Shown: positions 17,631 through 26,885, numbered from the stretch's first letter. The stretch: 64,000 bases of DNA from VRUE01 sp035712345 (GCA_035712345.1 DASTAY010000045.1:1-64000); one strand, 5' to 3'. The notes: generated by a model not told the origin, from the sequence alone. Program-made: numbers and translations.

Positions 17631-19279
17631 CGCCGGCGCCGGCGAATCGCGTCGAGGCCGCCTGGCCGCCGCTCGACTCCGCCGGCCTGGACCTGCCTGT
17701 CGACATCGTCACCCTGGTCCGCGAAGCGCTGGACGAGGAGCCGGCCAAGCCCGTCTTCGTCTTCGAGGACGGGGTCGTCGTCAGCCGCGAGCGCTTCCGC
17801 GCCGCGGTCGAGAGCTTCGCCGGCTATCTCGCGGAAAGGGTCGAGCCCGGCGACCGCGTGCTGATCATGCTCGAGAACCGGGCCGAGTTCATGGTCGCCT
17901 GGATCGCCGCCGCCGCCTGCGGCGCCGCGCTCGTCTCGGTCAACACCTCGGCCGGCGAGCACGACGCCGGCCACATCGTCCGCGACTCGGCCGCCCGCCT
18001 CGCGGTCTGCGGCGCCGAGCACGAGGAGCTGCTGGGGGCGGTCACCGACCCCGACCGGACCGAGATCGTCGTCGTCGACGGCGCGGAGCCGGACGGCCTG
18101 GCGCACTGCGTCGGGGAGTCGGGCCCGCTGCGCCTGGCCGACGTCGAGGTCGACCCGGACGCGATCGTCAACGTCTACTACACCTCCGGCACCACCGGGC
18201 CGCCGAAAGGCTGCATGGTGGCCCACGACTACTGGATCCGCTTCGTCGAGCTCTACCTCGGCCTCTACGGCCTCGACCCGGACGACCGCCTGCTCTGCTG
18301 CCTGCAGTTCTTCTACAACGACCCGCCGTGGCTGTTCCTGACCTCGCTGCGGGCCGGCGCGCCGCTGGTGACGATGCGGCGGTTCAGCGTCTCGCGCTTC
18401 TGGTCGGTCGTCGCCCGACACGAGGTCACCCGCCTGTTCGCCCTCGCCGCGATCCCCGCCCTGCTGCTCAAGGGCGAGCCGCGGCCCGAGGAGCGCGAGC
18501 ACGAGGTCGAGTTCGCCCTGCACGTCGGGATCCCCGCCCAGCTCCACGCCGAGTTCGTCCGGCGTTGGGGCTTTCCCTGGGTCGAGGGCTACGGCCTCAC
18601 CGAGTCGGGGCTCGTGGTCGCGATGCCGCTCGCCGACGCCGAGGCGATGACCGGCTCGGGCTCGATCGGCCTGCCCTGTCCGGGGGTCCGCGTGCGGCTC
18701 GTCGACGACGACGGGCAGGAGGCCGGCGTCGGAGAGCCCGGCGAGGTGCTGCTCGAGGCGCCGGGGATGATGCGCGGCTACCTCAACCGGCCCGAGGCCA
18801 CGGCCGAGACCCTCGTCGACGGCTGGCTGCGCAGCGGCGACCTCGCCCGCCGCGACGAAGCCGGGTACCTCTACTTCCTCGGCCGCAAGAAGGACATCGT
18901 GCGCCGCGCCGGCGAGAACGTCGCCGCAGCCGAGGTCGAGAACGTCCTCCGTTCCCACCCCGACGTGCTCGAGGCGGCGGTGGTGGCGGTGCCCGACGAG
19001 CTGCGGGGCGAGGAGGTGAAGGCGTACGTGGCGCTGGTAGAGGAGGCCTCGCCGCAGGCGGTCACACCGGCCGGCCTGGTCGAGTTCTGCCGCGAGCGCC
19101 TCGCCAAGCACAAGGTCCCGCGTTACCTCGAGTACAGGACCGAGCCGTTCCCACGCACCCCTTCGATGCGGGTGCAGAAGAGCGCGCTCGTCGCGGCTGT
19201 CGACGACCCCTTCGCCAATGCCTGGGATCGCGACCGGGAGATGCCCGAATGGAACGAGAAGAGGAGTGAGAAGCGCTGA
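17627..19279 (+). CDS. AMP-forming acyl-CoA synthetase/ligase
   Basis: 550 residues, ANL superfamily. The P-loop-like motif YYTSGTTGPPKG (near residue 182), GYGLTES, the A7 region DGWLRSGDLARRDEAGYLYFLGRKKD and the hinge and C-terminal segment are present. The catalytic A10 lysine position lies in PRTPSMRVQKSAL. It activates a carboxylic acid with ATP and CoA; resemblance to crotonobetaine/carnitine-CoA ligase-type enzymes (NDPPW, MRRFSVSRFW) is only suggestive. GTG 17627 overlaps the previous stop. Confidence 0.93.
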   Translation: MTPAPANRVEAAWPPLDSAGLDLPVDIVTLVREALDEEPAKPVFVFEDGVVVSRERFRAAVESFAGYLAERVEPGDRVLIMLENRAEFMVAWIAAAACGAALVSVNTSAGEHDAGHIVRDSAARLAVCGAEHEELLGAVTDPDRTEIVVVDGAEPDGLAHCVGESGPLRLADVEVDPDAIVNVYYTSGTTGPPKGCMVAHDYWIRFVELYLGLYGLDPDDRLLCCLQFFYNDPPWLFLTSLRAGAPLVTMRRFSVSRFWSVVARHEVTRLFALAAIPALLLKGEPRPEEREHEVEFALHVGIPAQLHAEFVRRWGFPWVEGYGLTESGLVVAMPLADAEAMTGSGSIGLPCPGVRVRLVDDDGQEAGVGEPGEVLLEAPGMMRGYLNRPEATAETLVDGWLRSGDLARRDEAGYLYFLGRKKDIVRRAGENVAAAEVENVLRSHPDVLEAAVVAVPDELRGEEVKAYVALVEEASPQAVTPAGLVEFCRERLAKHKVPRYLEYRTEPFPRTPSMRVQKSALVAAVDDPFANAWDRDREMPEWNEKRSEKR

Positions 19280-19319
19280 TGCCCGGGGGCGGACGCGCAC
19301 GGAAGGAGATGTGAGAGAG

Positions 19320-20867
19320 ATGGAGGCGATTTCGTCGTCACAGCAACGGGTATCGGCCCTGCACGGGGGCACCACCGGCCTGGCCGGCGCGGTGGTCCAG
19401 TCGGCGGCGCTGATCGCCCCGGCCGCCGGCGCCACGGCGGGCTTCGTCTTCGTCGCCAGCGAGAGCGGCTTCGCGTCGCCCTTCTCGATGCTCATCGGGA
19501 TGGTCTTCTCGGTCTGCCTGGCGGTGATCATCGGCGAGTTCGCGCGCAAGCTGCCGGCCGCCGGCTCCTTCTACAACTACCTGACCCACGCCTTCGGCCC
19601 CAAGGTCGGCTTCGTCACAGGGGTGATGCTGTTCGGCGCCTACGTGCTGCTGCTGCCCTTCCAGATGTCGTTCTTCAGCACCTTCACCAGCGAATACCTG
19701 GCCGGCCAGGGCGTCGACATCGCCTGGCAGTGGCTCGCCGCGGCGCTCGTCGTCTTCTCGATGATCCTGACTATCGCCGGGCTCACCCCGTCGCTGCGCA
19801 CCGGCCTCGTCTTCCTCGCCTTCGAGATCGTCATCTTCGGACTGATCGCGATCGTCATCCTCGCCAACGGCGGCGCCGACGGGCTCTCGCTGAAGCCGTT
19901 CGACCCCTCCGAAAGCGCCCTCGGCTTCTCGGGGATCATCTACGGGCTCGTCTTCGCGATCTTCGCCTTCGTCGGGTTCGAGTCGGCGACCACGCTCGGC
20001 GAGGAGGCGCACGAACCCCGGCGCACGATCCCGCGCGCCGTGCTCCTCACCACGCTGGTGATCGGGGCCTTCTACACGCTGCTGCTCTACAGCGGCGTCG
20101 TCGGCTTCGGCCTCACGCCGAGCGGCCTCGAAGCGCTGCAGAGCGACGGCACGCCGTTCGACACGCTGGCGCGGACGTTCTCGGGGCCGTTCCTCGGGAC
20201 GCTCTCGATCATCGCCGTGATGACCAGCTTCATCGCGCTCAACATCGTCACCGTGAACGCGGCCGGGAGGATGATCTTCTCGATGGGGCGGGACCGCATG
20301 CTGCCGCCGTGGTTCGACCACGTCAACTCGCGCGGCGCCCCCGATCGCGCCGTCGTCGCCTCGGTCGTCGTGATGCTCGCCGTGACGCTGATCCTCGGCT
20401 CGATCTACGAACCGGGCGAACTGGCCTCATGGGCCGCCTACATCGCGACCCTCTTCTTCATCGCCGCCTACGGGCTGCTCGGGGTCGGCGTGATCAAGTA
20501 CTACTGGGAGCAGCACCGAGACGAGTTCTCCGCCTGGCGGCACGTCGCGATCCCGGTCGCCGGCCTGATCGGGGTCGGCATCGTCACCTACGGCAACGTC
20601 CACCCGACGCCGCCCTCGCCGCTGCGCTGGTTCATCTGGGCGACCGTGGCCACGATCGCCGTCGCCGCCCTGATCGCGGTCTACCTCGAGCGACGCAACC
20701 CGAGGCGCCTGGTCGAAGCGGGGCAGCTGTTCGCGGCGGCGACCCCCGAGGAGGCCGACGTCCGCACGGACGTCCCGCCCTACATACCGGGGCAGGCCAA
20801 CGGGCCGGGCCGGACGCCACCCCCGCCGCCGGACCGGGCCGGCCATCCGCCGCGGGGGTCCGTCTAG
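19320..20867 (+). CDS. APC family amino acid/amine permease
   Basis: 515 residues with about twelve transmembrane helices. It shows the family's features: helix 1 VVQSAALIAPAAGATAGFVF, helix 3 EFARKLPAAGSFYNYLTHAFGPKVGFVTG, and FVGFESATTLGEEAHEPRRTIPRA in helix 6. The hydrophilic tail is Pro-rich. ATG 19320 has GGAAGGAG 12-19 nt upstream. As the transporter of a CoA-ligase operon it probably brings in the substrate, so a nitrogen-containing acid is a reasonable guess. Confidence 0.92.
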   Translation: MEAISSSQQRVSALHGGTTGLAGAVVQSAALIAPAAGATAGFVFVASESGFASPFSMLIGMVFSVCLAVIIGEFARKLPAAGSFYNYLTHAFGPKVGFVTGVMLFGAYVLLLPFQMSFFSTFTSEYLAGQGVDIAWQWLAAALVVFSMILTIAGLTPSLRTGLVFLAFEIVIFGLIAIVILANGGADGLSLKPFDPSESALGFSGIIYGLVFAIFAFVGFESATTLGEEAHEPRRTIPRAVLLTTLVIGAFYTLLLYSGVVGFGLTPSGLEALQSDGTPFDTLARTFSGPFLGTLSIIAVMTSFIALNIVTVNAAGRMIFSMGRDRMLPPWFDHVNSRGAPDRAVVASVVVMLAVTLILGSIYEPGELASWAAYIATLFFIAAYGLLGVGVIKYYWEQHRDEFSAWRHVAIPVAGLIGVGIVTYGNVHPTPPSPLRWFIWATVATIAVAALIAVYLERRNPRRLVEAGQLFAAATPEEADVRTDVPPYIPGQANGPGRTPPPPPDRAGHPPRGSV

Positions 20868-20897
20868 GTCATGGGCCGCAGAGCGGGGGACGCAGGC

Positions 20898-21668
20898 ATG
20901 GCGGTCATCGAGGAGCTGTCGGAGGGGGTCGGGACGGTGATGCTCGCCCGGCCCGAGGCGCTCAACGCGATGGACACCGAGACCTATGCCGAGGTGACAG
21001 CGGCGCTCGAGCGGATCGATGCCGATCCCGAGGTCCGCGCCGGGATCCTCACCGGCGCCGGCGGGCGGGCCTTCTCCGCCGGCGCCGACCTGAAGGAGAT
21101 GCACAGCCGGCCCCCCGCCGATGCGCCGTGGAAGCCCTGGGCGGCCGATCGCTGGGACCTCGGCCTGACCGTGTCCAAGCCGCTGATCGCGGCGATCGAC
21201 GGCTACGCGGTGGCCGGCGGGCTCGAGCTGGCGCTGCTCTGCGACATCCGCATCGCCACGCCGAGCTCGCAGTTCGGCGCGCCCGAGGTGAAATGGAACC
21301 TCCTGCACGGCTTCGGCGCCCTGCGGCTGCCGGCGGTGGTGGGGCTCGGCAACGCGATGAAGCTGCTGCTGAGCGGGGAGTTCATCGGCGCCGAGGAGGC
21401 CCTGCGGATCGGCCTGGTCAACGAGCTCGTCGAGCCCGAGGAGCTGATGCCGAGCGCGCGTCGGCTCGCCGCGACGATCGGCTCCCGCGCCGCCGATGCG
21501 GTGGCGATGACCAAAGAGCTCGCCCTGCGGGGCCTCGACACTCCGCTCGATCAGGGCATGCGCCTCTACCACTCCTATATGGCGGCGCTGGAGGGCAACG
21601 AGGAGCAGCTGGCGCGGACCGGCGAGTTCGCGGGCAGCGGCGGCGACGGCGGGCGGGCGAATGCCTGA
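20898..21668 (+). CDS. Enoyl-CoA hydratase/isomerase (crotonase fold), first copy
   Basis: 256 residues. Oxyanion-hole segments ILTGAGGRAFSAGADLKEM and DGYAVAGGLELALLCDIRIATPSSQFGAPEVKW are clear. The Glu pair used for hydration is not fully conserved in this stretch (GAPEVKWNLLHGFG), so hydratase, isomerase or hydrolase are all possible. ATG 20898 is preferred for its GCGGGGGA ribosome site; ATG 20871 is an alternative. It overlaps the next gene by 8 nt. Confidence 0.9.
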   Translation: MAVIEELSEGVGTVMLARPEALNAMDTETYAEVTAALERIDADPEVRAGILTGAGGRAFSAGADLKEMHSRPPADAPWKPWAADRWDLGLTVSKPLIAAIDGYAVAGGLELALLCDIRIATPSSQFGAPEVKWNLLHGFGALRLPAVVGLGNAMKLLLSGEFIGAEEALRIGLVNELVEPEELMPSARRLAATIGSRAADAVAMTKELALRGLDTPLDQGMRLYHSYMAALEGNEEQLARTGEFAGSGGDGGRANA

Positions 21669-22596
21669 GACAGCCGAGACGATCGTCGACTTCAGGGTCA
21701 AGCTGCCGACGCGCAACTCGCGCGAGGAGCCCCAGCCGCCGATCCCCGAGGAGTACCTGCACTACGACGAGGTCTACGACGGCTTCCTGGACAACCTCGA
21801 GTGCACGGTCGAGGACTGGCGCGAGGAAGCCGAGCGGGCCGGAGTCGGCCCGAGCGTGATGCAGGCGGAGGTCGAGTGGGCCGACCCCCATGAGCTGAAC
21901 GACCGACTCGCGGCGGTGGCCAGGGACAACCCCGACCGGGTCGCCTGCGGCTTCGGCTGCGTCGACCCGCGCGACGTGATGGGCGCGGTGCGCGAGGTCG
22001 ACCGCGCCATCCTCGAGCTCGGCCTGCGCGGGATCGTCTTCGAGCCCGGCTTCCTCGGCATCTCGCCGACCGACCGCCGCTGCTACCCGGTCTACGCCCG
22101 CTGCACCCAGCTCGGCGTCCCGGTCGGCCTGCATACCGGGATCAACTTCTCCTCGCACGGGCCGCTCGAATTCGAGCGTCCCTTCCTCGTCGACCGCATC
22201 GCCTGCGACTTCCCGCAGCTGACCCTGGTCTGCCACCACGGCGGTTGGCCCTGGCCCCACGAGGCGGCCGCGGTCGCCTGGAAGCACAGGAACGTCTACC
22301 TGGAGTTCGGCGCGATCGCCCCCCGCTACATGGCGCCCGGCGCGGGGGGCGGCTGGGGCGACATCGCCCACCTGATGGACACGGTGCTGCGCGAGCAGGT
22401 GCTCTTCGGCGCCGACTGGCCGATGTTGCGCTACGAGCGCGCCCTGGCGGAGATCGACCTGCTCGGCCTGCGGCCGGAGTCGCGCGCCGCCTACCTCGGC
22501 GGCAACGCGCGGCGCCTGCTCGAACGGGTCGAGGCGGGCCTGGCGACTTACCCCCCGAAATACGCAGGTACCTCGCCAAAGGGGGTCCACTTGTGA
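21661..22596 (+). CDS. Amidohydrolase-related protein (ACMSD-like) lacking the HxH motif
   Basis: 311 residues. Later metal or catalytic positions of the amidohydrolase-2 family are visible: GLHTGINFSSH (His), LVCHHGGWPWPHEA (His) and VLFGADWPM (Asp). The N-terminal HxH that normally binds metal reads VDFRVKL here, so the site must be altered. Family members decarboxylate or hydrate aromatic-derived acids. The position between two crotonase genes in the operon suggests it acts on a CoA ester or its hydrolysis product. Its stop overlaps the next GTG. Confidence 0.85.
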   Translation: MPETAETIVDFRVKLPTRNSREEPQPPIPEEYLHYDEVYDGFLDNLECTVEDWREEAERAGVGPSVMQAEVEWADPHELNDRLAAVARDNPDRVACGFGCVDPRDVMGAVREVDRAILELGLRGIVFEPGFLGISPTDRRCYPVYARCTQLGVPVGLHTGINFSSHGPLEFERPFLVDRIACDFPQLTLVCHHGGWPWPHEAAAVAWKHRNVYLEFGAIAPRYMAPGAGGGWGDIAHLMDTVLREQVLFGADWPMLRYERALAEIDLLGLRPESRAAYLGGNARRLLERVEAGLATYPPKYAGTSPKGVHL

Positions 22597-23372
22597 GCGG
22601 CGTGGTCCTGTACGAAGTGAGCGAGGGGGTGGCACTGGTGACGCTGAACCGCCCCGACTCGCTCAACGCCTGGACGCCCGAGCTCGGCCGCGCCTATCTC
22701 GACCGCCTACAGGAGGCGGACGCCGACCCCGGGGTGAGGGCGATCGTCGTCACCGGGGCGGGCCGCGGCTTCTGCGCCGGGGCCGACTTCGCCTACCTCC
22801 AGGAGGTCGAGCGCAGCGGCTCGGCCGCCGAGCCCGACCCGCGCCCGCAGAGCCTGCCGCGCTCGCTGCGCAAGCCCGTGATCGCGGCGATCAACGGCCC
22901 CTGCGCCGGCCTCGGCTTCGTCATGGCGATGATGTGCGACATCCGCTTCGCCGCGCGAGGGGCGAAGCTGACCACCGCCTTCGCGCGGCGCGGCCTGATC
23001 GCCGAGTACGGCCTCTCCTGGGTCCTGCCCCGGGTCGCGGGCGCCTCGGCGGCGCTCGACCTGCTGCTCTCCGGCCGCACCCTCCTCGCCGAGGAGGCGC
23101 AGCGGCTCGGAGTCATCGACCGGGTCAGCGAGGAGGGAGAGGCGGGCGAAGAGGCCCATGCCTACGCGGCCGAGCTCGCCCGCCTCAGCTCCCCGGCCTC
23201 GATGGCGGCGATCAAGCGCCAGCTCTACGCCGACCAGGAGCGGAGCCTGGACCAGGCGACCAACGACGCCGCCGAGCAGATGGAGCGCTCCTTCGAGCGC
23301 CCCGACTTCCGCGAGGGCGTCGAGAGCTTCGTCGAGCGGAGGGCGCCCGACTTCCCGCCCCTGGATGCCTGA
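22593..23372 (+). CDS. Enoyl-CoA hydratase/isomerase (crotonase fold), second copy
   Basis: 259 residues. VALVTLNRPDSLNAWTPEL, VTGAGRGFCAGADFAYL and NGPCAGLGFVMAMMCDIRFAARGAKLTTAFARRGLIAEYG are typical crotonase segments; the Glu in IAEYGLSW is at the position of a hydratase acid/base. GTG 22593 overlaps the amidohydrolase stop. Last gene of the operon; a 20-nt gap separates it from the convergent acyl-CoA dehydrogenase. Distinct from the first copy, so two different steps are likely. Confidence 0.9.
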   Translation: MSGVVLYEVSEGVALVTLNRPDSLNAWTPELGRAYLDRLQEADADPGVRAIVVTGAGRGFCAGADFAYLQEVERSGSAAEPDPRPQSLPRSLRKPVIAAINGPCAGLGFVMAMMCDIRFAARGAKLTTAFARRGLIAEYGLSWVLPRVAGASAALDLLLSGRTLLAEEAQRLGVIDRVSEEGEAGEEAHAYAAELARLSSPASMAAIKRQLYADQERSLDQATNDAAEQMERSFERPDFREGVESFVERRAPDFPPLDA

Positions 23373-23392
23373 GCCGTCCCGGGCGCCGGAAG

Positions 23393-24547
23393 CTAGCGCC
23401 GCGGGTCCATCGCGCGGGAGATCACCACGCGCTGGATCTCGTTGGTGCCCTCGTAGATCTGGGTGATCTTGGCGTCGCGCATCATCCGCTCGACCGGGTA
23501 CTCCTTGACGTAGCCGTAGCCGCCGAGCACCTGGATCGCCTCGACCGTGACCCGCATCGCGTTGTCGGAGGCGAACAGCTTCGCCATCGAGGAGTGCTTG
23601 GCGAGCGCCGGGTCGTCGCGATCGGCCAGCGCGCAGGCCTTGTAGAGGAGCTCGCGGGCGGCCGCGGTGCCGGTCTCCATCTCGGCCAGCTTGAACTGGA
23701 TCGCCTGCAGATCGAGGATCGGCTTGCCGAAGGCGACCCGCTCGGAGGCGTAGGCGGTCGCATAGTCGGTCGCCCCTTGGGCGATCCCGACCGCCTGCGC
23801 CGCAGCGCCGAGCCGGGTCCGCTCCAGCGTGCCGAGGGCGACGCCGAGGCCGCGGCCGACCTCGCCGATCACGTTCTCCGCGGGCACGCGGACGTCCTCG
23901 AGGACCGGCGAGCCGGTCGGCGAGCCGCGGATCCCGAGCTTGTGCTCGAGCTTGCCGATCGAGAAGCCCGGCCGGTCTGCCTCGACCATGAAGGCGGTGA
24001 TCCGCCGCTTCTCGCGATCGGTGACGGCGAAGACGACGTAGTAGTCGGCGACGCCCGCGTTGCTGATCCAGTTCTTGGCGCCGTTGATCACCCATTCGTC
24101 GCCGTCGAGCTCGGCGTGGGTGCGCATCGCGGCGGGGTCCGAGCCGGCCTCGGGCTCCGACAGGGCGAAGGCGGGCGTCCACTCGCCGCTGGCGCAGCGC
24201 GGCAGCACCCGCTGCTTCAGCTCCTCGCTGCCGAAGAGGCGGATCGGCAGCGAGCCCAACTCCTGCACCATCAGGATCAGCGCGCTGGACGCGCAGGCCT
24301 TGGCGATCTCCTCGACCGCCATCTGCAGCATCAACGTGCCGGTCCCCGTGCCGCCGTGCTCCTCGTCGAAGGGCAGGGCGAGGATGTCGTGCTCGGCCAG
24401 CAGCCTGCGCACGTCCTCGGGGTACTCGGAGCGCTCGTCGATCTCCGCCGCGCGCGGCGCGATCCGCTCGCGCGCGATCTGCGCGATCGTCTCACGGAAG
24501 TCGAGCAGATCCCGCGGGATCGAGTAGACGTCGGTCGCCGTGTCCAT
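23393..24547 (-). CDS. Acyl-CoA dehydrogenase
   Basis: 384 residues, FAD flavoprotein that makes the 2,3-enoyl-CoA that crotonase enzymes use. FALSEPEAGSDPAAM and NGAKNWISNAGVADYYVVFA are the ACAD signatures, and the catalytic Glu lies in QIYEGTNEIQR near residue 365. Although on the opposite strand, it converges on the catabolic operon and plausibly belongs to the same pathway. Divergent from the LLM oxidoreductase with a 73-nt gap. Confidence 0.95.
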   Translation of the reverse strand: MDTATDVYSIPRDLLDFRETIAQIARERIAPRAAEIDERSEYPEDVRRLLAEHDILALPFDEEHGGTGTGTLMLQMAVEEIAKACASSALILMVQELGSLPIRLFGSEELKQRVLPRCASGEWTPAFALSEPEAGSDPAAMRTHAELDGDEWVINGAKNWISNAGVADYYVVFAVTDREKRRITAFMVEADRPGFSIGKLEHKLGIRGSPTGSPVLEDVRVPAENVIGEVGRGLGVALGTLERTRLGAAAQAVGIAQGATDYATAYASERVAFGKPILDLQAIQFKLAEMETGTAAARELLYKACALADRDDPALAKHSSMAKLFASDNAMRVTVEAIQVLGGYGYVKEYPVERMMRDAKITQIYEGTNEIQRVVISRAMDPRR

Positions 24548-24620
24548 GTGCCCGGCACCGTACCCATCGGGGCTTCGCTCTGTGTCGCGGCTACAGGGGG
24601 GTCCACTAAGGTCGGGGCGG

Positions 24621-25622
24621 ATGGCCTCCGTCCCGATCTCGATCCTCGATCTGGCGGCGGTCGGCAGGGGCGAGTCGATCGCCGAGAGCTTCGAGGGGAG
24701 CGTGCTGCTCGCCCGGACGGCCGAGCGGGGCGGATACCGGCGGGTCTGGTACGCGGAGCATCACAACATCCCCTCGATCGCCTCCTCGGCCACCGCCGTG
24801 CTGATCGCCCACATCGCCGCCCATACCTCGACGATCCGCCTCGGCGCCGGCGGCGTGATGCTCCCCAACCACTCGCCGCTCGCGATCGCCGAGCAGTTCG
24901 GCACGCTCGCCACCCTGCACCCCGATCGGATCGACCTGGGGCTCGGCCGAGCGCCCGGCAGCGACCAGCAGGCGGCCCGCGCGCTGCGCCGCGATCCGCG
25001 CGCTCCCGAACGCTTCGCCCAGGACGTCGTCGAGCTGCGGGGACTGCTCGGCGAGGAGAGCCCGCTCCCGGGGGTGCGGGCGATTCCGGGCCATGGCACG
25101 CAGGTGCCCCTCTACATCCTCGGGTCATCGCTGTTCGGCGCCGAGCTCGCCGCCTCGCTCGGCCTGCCCTACGCCTTCGCGTCCCATTTCGCCCCGCGGA
25201 TGCTCCACGACGCGATCCAGCTCTACCGAGAGCAATTCCAACCCTCAGCGCAGCTCGAGCGGCCCTATCTGATCGCCGGCGCTGGCGTGATCGCCGCCGA
25301 CACCGGCGAGGCCGCCGCCGAGCAGCTGGAGGCGACCCGCCGGGCCCGGGCGAAGAACCTCTTCGCCCGCCCCGACCGGCGCCTCGGCGACGAGGAGGTC
25401 GAGGCGATCCTGCGCTCCCCGCAGGGCGCCGCCGTCGACGAGATGCTCACCTACACGGCGGTCGGCACGCGCGAGCAGGTCGGCGCCTACCTCGGCGACT
25501 TCCAGCGCCTGACCGGCGCCGACGAGCTGATCGTCGTCCACTACGCGACCTCGGTCGCCGCCAGGATCCGCTCCGTCGAGATCCTCGCCGAAGCCGTCAA
25601 CCCGGCGGGCGGCGACGCGTAG
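24621..25622 (+). CDS. LLM-class flavin-dependent oxidoreductase (MsnO8/YhbW type)
   Basis: 333 residues of the bacterial luciferase-like TIM-barrel family, using FMNH2 or F420. VPISILDLAAVGRGES at the start, RVWYAEHHNIPSIASSATAVLIAHIA, IRLGAGGVMLPNHSPLAIAEQFGTL and DLGLGRAPGSDQ are family segments. ATG 24621 is chosen because TAAGGT (24607-24612) lies 8 nt before it, giving a likely leaderless message. The substrate is unknown; a role in oxygenating an intermediate of the adjacent pathway is only a guess. Confidence 0.92.
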   Translation: MASVPISILDLAAVGRGESIAESFEGSVLLARTAERGGYRRVWYAEHHNIPSIASSATAVLIAHIAAHTSTIRLGAGGVMLPNHSPLAIAEQFGTLATLHPDRIDLGLGRAPGSDQQAARALRRDPRAPERFAQDVVELRGLLGEESPLPGVRAIPGHGTQVPLYILGSSLFGAELAASLGLPYAFASHFAPRMLHDAIQLYREQFQPSAQLERPYLIAGAGVIAADTGEAAAEQLEATRRARAKNLFARPDRRLGDEEVEAILRSPQGAAVDEMLTYTAVGTREQVGAYLGDFQRLTGADELIVVHYATSVAARIRSVEILAEAVNPAGGDA

Positions 25623-25632
25623 GCCACGCAGC

Positions 25633-26091
25633 TCAGAGGGTGACTTCGAATCCCGGCGGGTCGTACTTGCTCGCCAGCCGGGCCAGCGTCAGCGCACCGA
25701 GCATCAGGCCGAAGTCGCGCAGGGCGATGTCGTAGTAGCCGGAGTAGGTGAGCAGGTCGACGACGATGCCTCCGAGCCAGGCGGCGACGACGTAGGCGCC
25801 GTAGCGCGGCTTCAGGGCGACGAAGATCCCGGCGACGATCTCGACGACGCCGACCAGGTGCATCGCGGTCGAGGCGCTGCCGGGGACGATGTCGTTGATC
25901 CAGGGCGCGAGGTAGCTCTCCCAGTCGACCATCACGTTGAAGAACTTGTCGAGGCCGAAGAGGATCGGGGCTACGGTGAAGGCGATCCGCAGCAGCAGGA
26001 AGGCCTGGTAGGCCGGGTCTCCCTTCAGCCTCTCGGAGAAGGTGGCCGAGAATTCGGCCCGGGCGCGCGGGTCAAGCGTGGCAGTCGACAT
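25633..26091 (-). CDS. DoxX-family membrane protein
   Basis: 152 residues with four hydrophobic segments (AFLLLRIAFTVAPILFGLDKFF, MHLVGVVEIVAGIFVAL, YGAYVVAAWLGGIVVDLL, DFGLMLGALTLARLA), the usual DoxX fold. Proteins of this family take part in membrane-linked oxidative-stress or quinone functions in some bacteria. ATG 26091. It is divergent from folE with a 156-nt gap that contains GGGTAAG-like words in both directions (26151-26156 minus, 26211-26217 plus) but no GTTT at the right distance. Confidence 0.85.
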   Translation of the reverse strand: MSTATLDPRARAEFSATFSERLKGDPAYQAFLLLRIAFTVAPILFGLDKFFNVMVDWESYLAPWINDIVPGSASTAMHLVGVVEIVAGIFVALKPRYGAYVVAAWLGGIVVDLLTYSGYYDIALRDFGLMLGALTLARLASKYDPPGFEVTL

Positions 26092-26247
26092 GTGACCTCC
26101 GTCGTCGGTTTGGTGTTGTCGTCCCCTTTGCGTCGCCGGCCGGCGCGGTCTTACCCGGGAGCGTCGCCCCCGGTCCAAAGGGAGCCGTAATGAGCGCCGC
26201 CTTGGGCGGCGGGTAAGAAATGGCGCCGCGCAGACGCAAACGTCCGC

Positions 26248-26859
26248 ATGCGACATTCCACGGACACAGGCAGCGAATCGGAAGCCCGGACAATCCAGTG
26301 CGAGCGCGAGATCGATCGCGCCGCGGCCCAGCGCGCGGTGGCCGACCTGCTCGGCGCGCTCGGCGCCGACCTCGATTCCGAGGGCCTGCGGGAGACGCCA
26401 CGGCGGATGGTCGACGCCTACCTCGAGCTGCTCACCCCCAAGCCCTTCGAGCCGACCACCTTCGCCAACGCGGAGGGCTACGACGAGCTGGTCCTGGTCA
26501 AGGCGATCCCCTTCCACTCGCTCTGCATGCACCACATGCTCCCCTTCCACGGGCTCGCCCACGTCGCCTACCTGCCCTCCAGGCGGATCGTCGGGCTCTC
26601 CAAGCTGGCCCGCGTGGTCGAGCTGTTCGCCCGCGACCTGCAGGTCCAGGAGCGCCTCACCACCCAGATCGCCGACTGGATCCAGGAGCAGTTGGAGCCG
26701 AAGGGGGTCGGCGTCGTGCTCGAAGCCGAGCACCTCTGCATGTCGATGCGCGGCGTGCAGAAGTTCGGCGCCACGACGGTGACCTCGGCCCTGCACGGCC
26801 AGGTCCGCGACGACCCCCGCACGCGCCAGGAGTTCCTGGCCCTGACCACAAATACCTAA
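26248..26859 (+). CDS. folE: GTP cyclohydrolase I
   Basis: 203 residues, converts GTP to 7,8-dihydroneopterin triphosphate, the first step of folate and tetrahydropterin synthesis. The zinc site is visible: Cys and His in PFHSLCMHHMLPFHG and Cys in EHLCMSMRGVQK. The N-terminal RETPRRMVDAYLELL and VVELFARDLQVQERLTTQIA are also typical. It is not next to other folate genes, which usually cluster with ftsH in actinobacteria, so it may be a second copy or simply relocated. A terminator-like hairpin follows its stop. Confidence 0.96.
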   Translation: MRHSTDTGSESEARTIQCEREIDRAAAQRAVADLLGALGADLDSEGLRETPRRMVDAYLELLTPKPFEPTTFANAEGYDELVLVKAIPFHSLCMHHMLPFHGLAHVAYLPSRRIVGLSKLARVVELFARDLQVQERLTTQIADWIQEQLEPKGVGVVLEAEHLCMSMRGVQKFGATTVTSALHGQVRDDPRTRQEFLALTTNT

Positions 26860-26885
26860 ATCCCGGTCGGGATTGCTATTTTTTT
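26859..26885 (+). terminator. Intrinsic terminator after folE
   Basis: AATCCC (26859-26864) and GGGATT (26869-26874) form a stem around GGTC, followed 4 nt later by a run of seven T (26879-26885). This is the only hairpin in the window with a proper T-tract. Since it lies 61 nt before the sulfite/nitrite reductase gene, the same dyad might instead be an operator for that gene. Confidence 0.7.

Noticed and set aside
26151..26217. Divergent stress-type promoters between doxX and folE
   Set aside because: GGGTAAG-like words exist in both directions, but no GTTT lies 14-17 nt upstream of either.
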